From Triangularia verruculosa (lineage: Eukaryota > Ascomycota > Sordariomycetes > Sordariales > Podosporaceae): DNA of 64,000 nt. The notes below the pieces were generated by a model that ran no database searches, had not been told where the DNA came from, and was given only the letters and a program-made list of their open reading frames with translations. The position numbers and the translations under genes were made by a program. The stretch spans positions 1 to 64,000 of the forward strand of contig MU863884.1 in the NCBI GenBank assembly GCA_033296885.1, given 5' to 3'. Below are positions 63,472-64,000 of this stretch, in pieces. Every line of letters starts with the position of its first letter. The stretch's first letter is position 1.

Positions 63472-64000
63472 TGTTTCTTCAACACCTCTTTTCCGATCCT
63501 GTGACTAATTTCTTTTGGGGGTTTCCTTCCTTCCCAGGCAGGTAAAAAGTTTTGGTGGAGAAAGTGCCAAAAGTCAAAATAAAAAGTCCACGTCACCACC
63601 AACCAACCAACCACCACAGTGGAATCACTTGAAGTCGAAAAGATGGCGATACTAGGTAGTGTCGTCGTCGTCGTCCGTCCGTTCGCGGGGTCAGTAGGTA
63701 AGGTAAGGTAAGGTAAAAGGTAGTCGCAACTCAGCCAGGCGAATTCAGGCAACCACTTTTTCCCTTTCCTCCAACTTCCTTCTTTCCTTCCTCAAAAAGC
63801 AGGTAGGTAAGGTAGGTAGTTCTTGGGTCAGTCAATCAGAGTCCGAGAATCTGAACCAACACTACCGATCGGGGCAGCATTGACTCTCTTCAGCCACCTC
63901 TCTCCCGCAACCAGTGGAAATGTGTCCTCAAATGACGGGACCACGCCTTCACTCAACTCAAATATTCGAAATACTCACGACAAGAAATAATAAAAACTCT
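63472..64000. other. Upstream region of the membrane protein gene, right window edge
   Basis: The region contains a GTC triplet run (about 63659-63674), a GGTAA pentamer repeat at 63697-63716 and aggtaggtaaggtaggtag near 63801-63820. No gene is seen up to the window end. Confidence 0.5.
63697..63716. repeat. GGTAA pentamer tandem repeat
   Basis: Four units of ggtaa, preceded by a GTC triplet run, upstream of the uncharacterised membrane protein gene. Confidence 0.85.

Noticed and set aside
62269..63504. 411-codon frame opposite the uncharacterised membrane protein gene
   Set aside because: It is low-complexity Pro/Leu/Arg sequence without domains. The minus-strand model gains a signal peptide and a proper intron, which is better evidence.
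1..64000. tRNA genes, rRNA, transposons and CRISPR-like arrays
   Set aside because: I looked for B-box-like GGTTCRA sequences with matching stems, for transposase or reverse-transcriptase motifs, and for spaced direct repeats. I found none convincing; the few GGTTC matches lie within coding sequence or lack stems. A tRNAscan or RepeatMasker run would be decisive.

Overview
The window is nuclear DNA of a filamentous ascomycete, most likely a sordariomycete of the Sordariales type (the order-level placement is inference). The gene content supports this: a GH15-CBM20 glucoamylase, a PTH11-like receptor, a GPI-anchored GH17 glucanase, a Zn2Cys6 regulator and a DHA2 transporter, with fungal versions of Set3, Nur1, Bfr1, Hrq1 and Yrb2. 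Gene structure also fits: 29 proposed GT-AG introns of 52-196 nt with GTRNGT-like donors, and several intronless genes. I model 20 protein genes. I see no transposon, rRNA, convincing tRNA or CRISPR array.

Left part (1-16.7 kb): mitochondrial Hsp40 Mdj1 (+), secreted glucoamylase (+), a hotdog acyl-CoA thioesterase ending in the peroxisomal signal AKL (-), divergent from the peroxin PEX12 (+), then a DHA2 multidrug-type transporter (-), divergent from a Zn2Cys6 transcription factor (+).

Middle (16.7-39.8 kb): a 3.5-kb gene-free stretch with strong base asymmetry, the PHD-SET protein Set3 (-), a 3.7-kb gene-free upstream region, an ML-domain (NPC2-like) lipid carrier (+) convergent with V-ATPase subunit F (-), which is divergent from the inner nuclear membrane protein Nur1 (+), then Bfr1 (-), RNA polymerase subunit Rpb5 (+), a 2.5-kb gene-free stretch rich in TAGGTACC-type palindromes, and a PTH11-like seven-helix receptor (-).

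Right part (39.8-64 kb): an Alr4036-type FMN-binding protein (-), a GH17 glucanase (+), a ZIP7/Yke4-type zinc transporter (+), an alpha-arrestin (+), the helicase Hrq1 (-), a Ran-binding Yrb2-type protein (-) and an uncharacterised secretory-pathway single-pass membrane protein (-).

Most genes are housekeeping and unrelated to each other. Two neighbour pairs may be functional: thioesterase with PEX12 (both peroxisomal) and transporter with Zn2Cys6 regulator. No clearly novel multi-gene system is visible. The best leads are the PTS1 thioesterase/PEX12 pair, the uncharacterised membrane protein with a duplicated Y-x-x-P-R-P-H motif, and block-wise switches of third-codon-position base preference inside single genes. 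All splice sites were placed by eye from reading frame, GT/AG and family knowledge.
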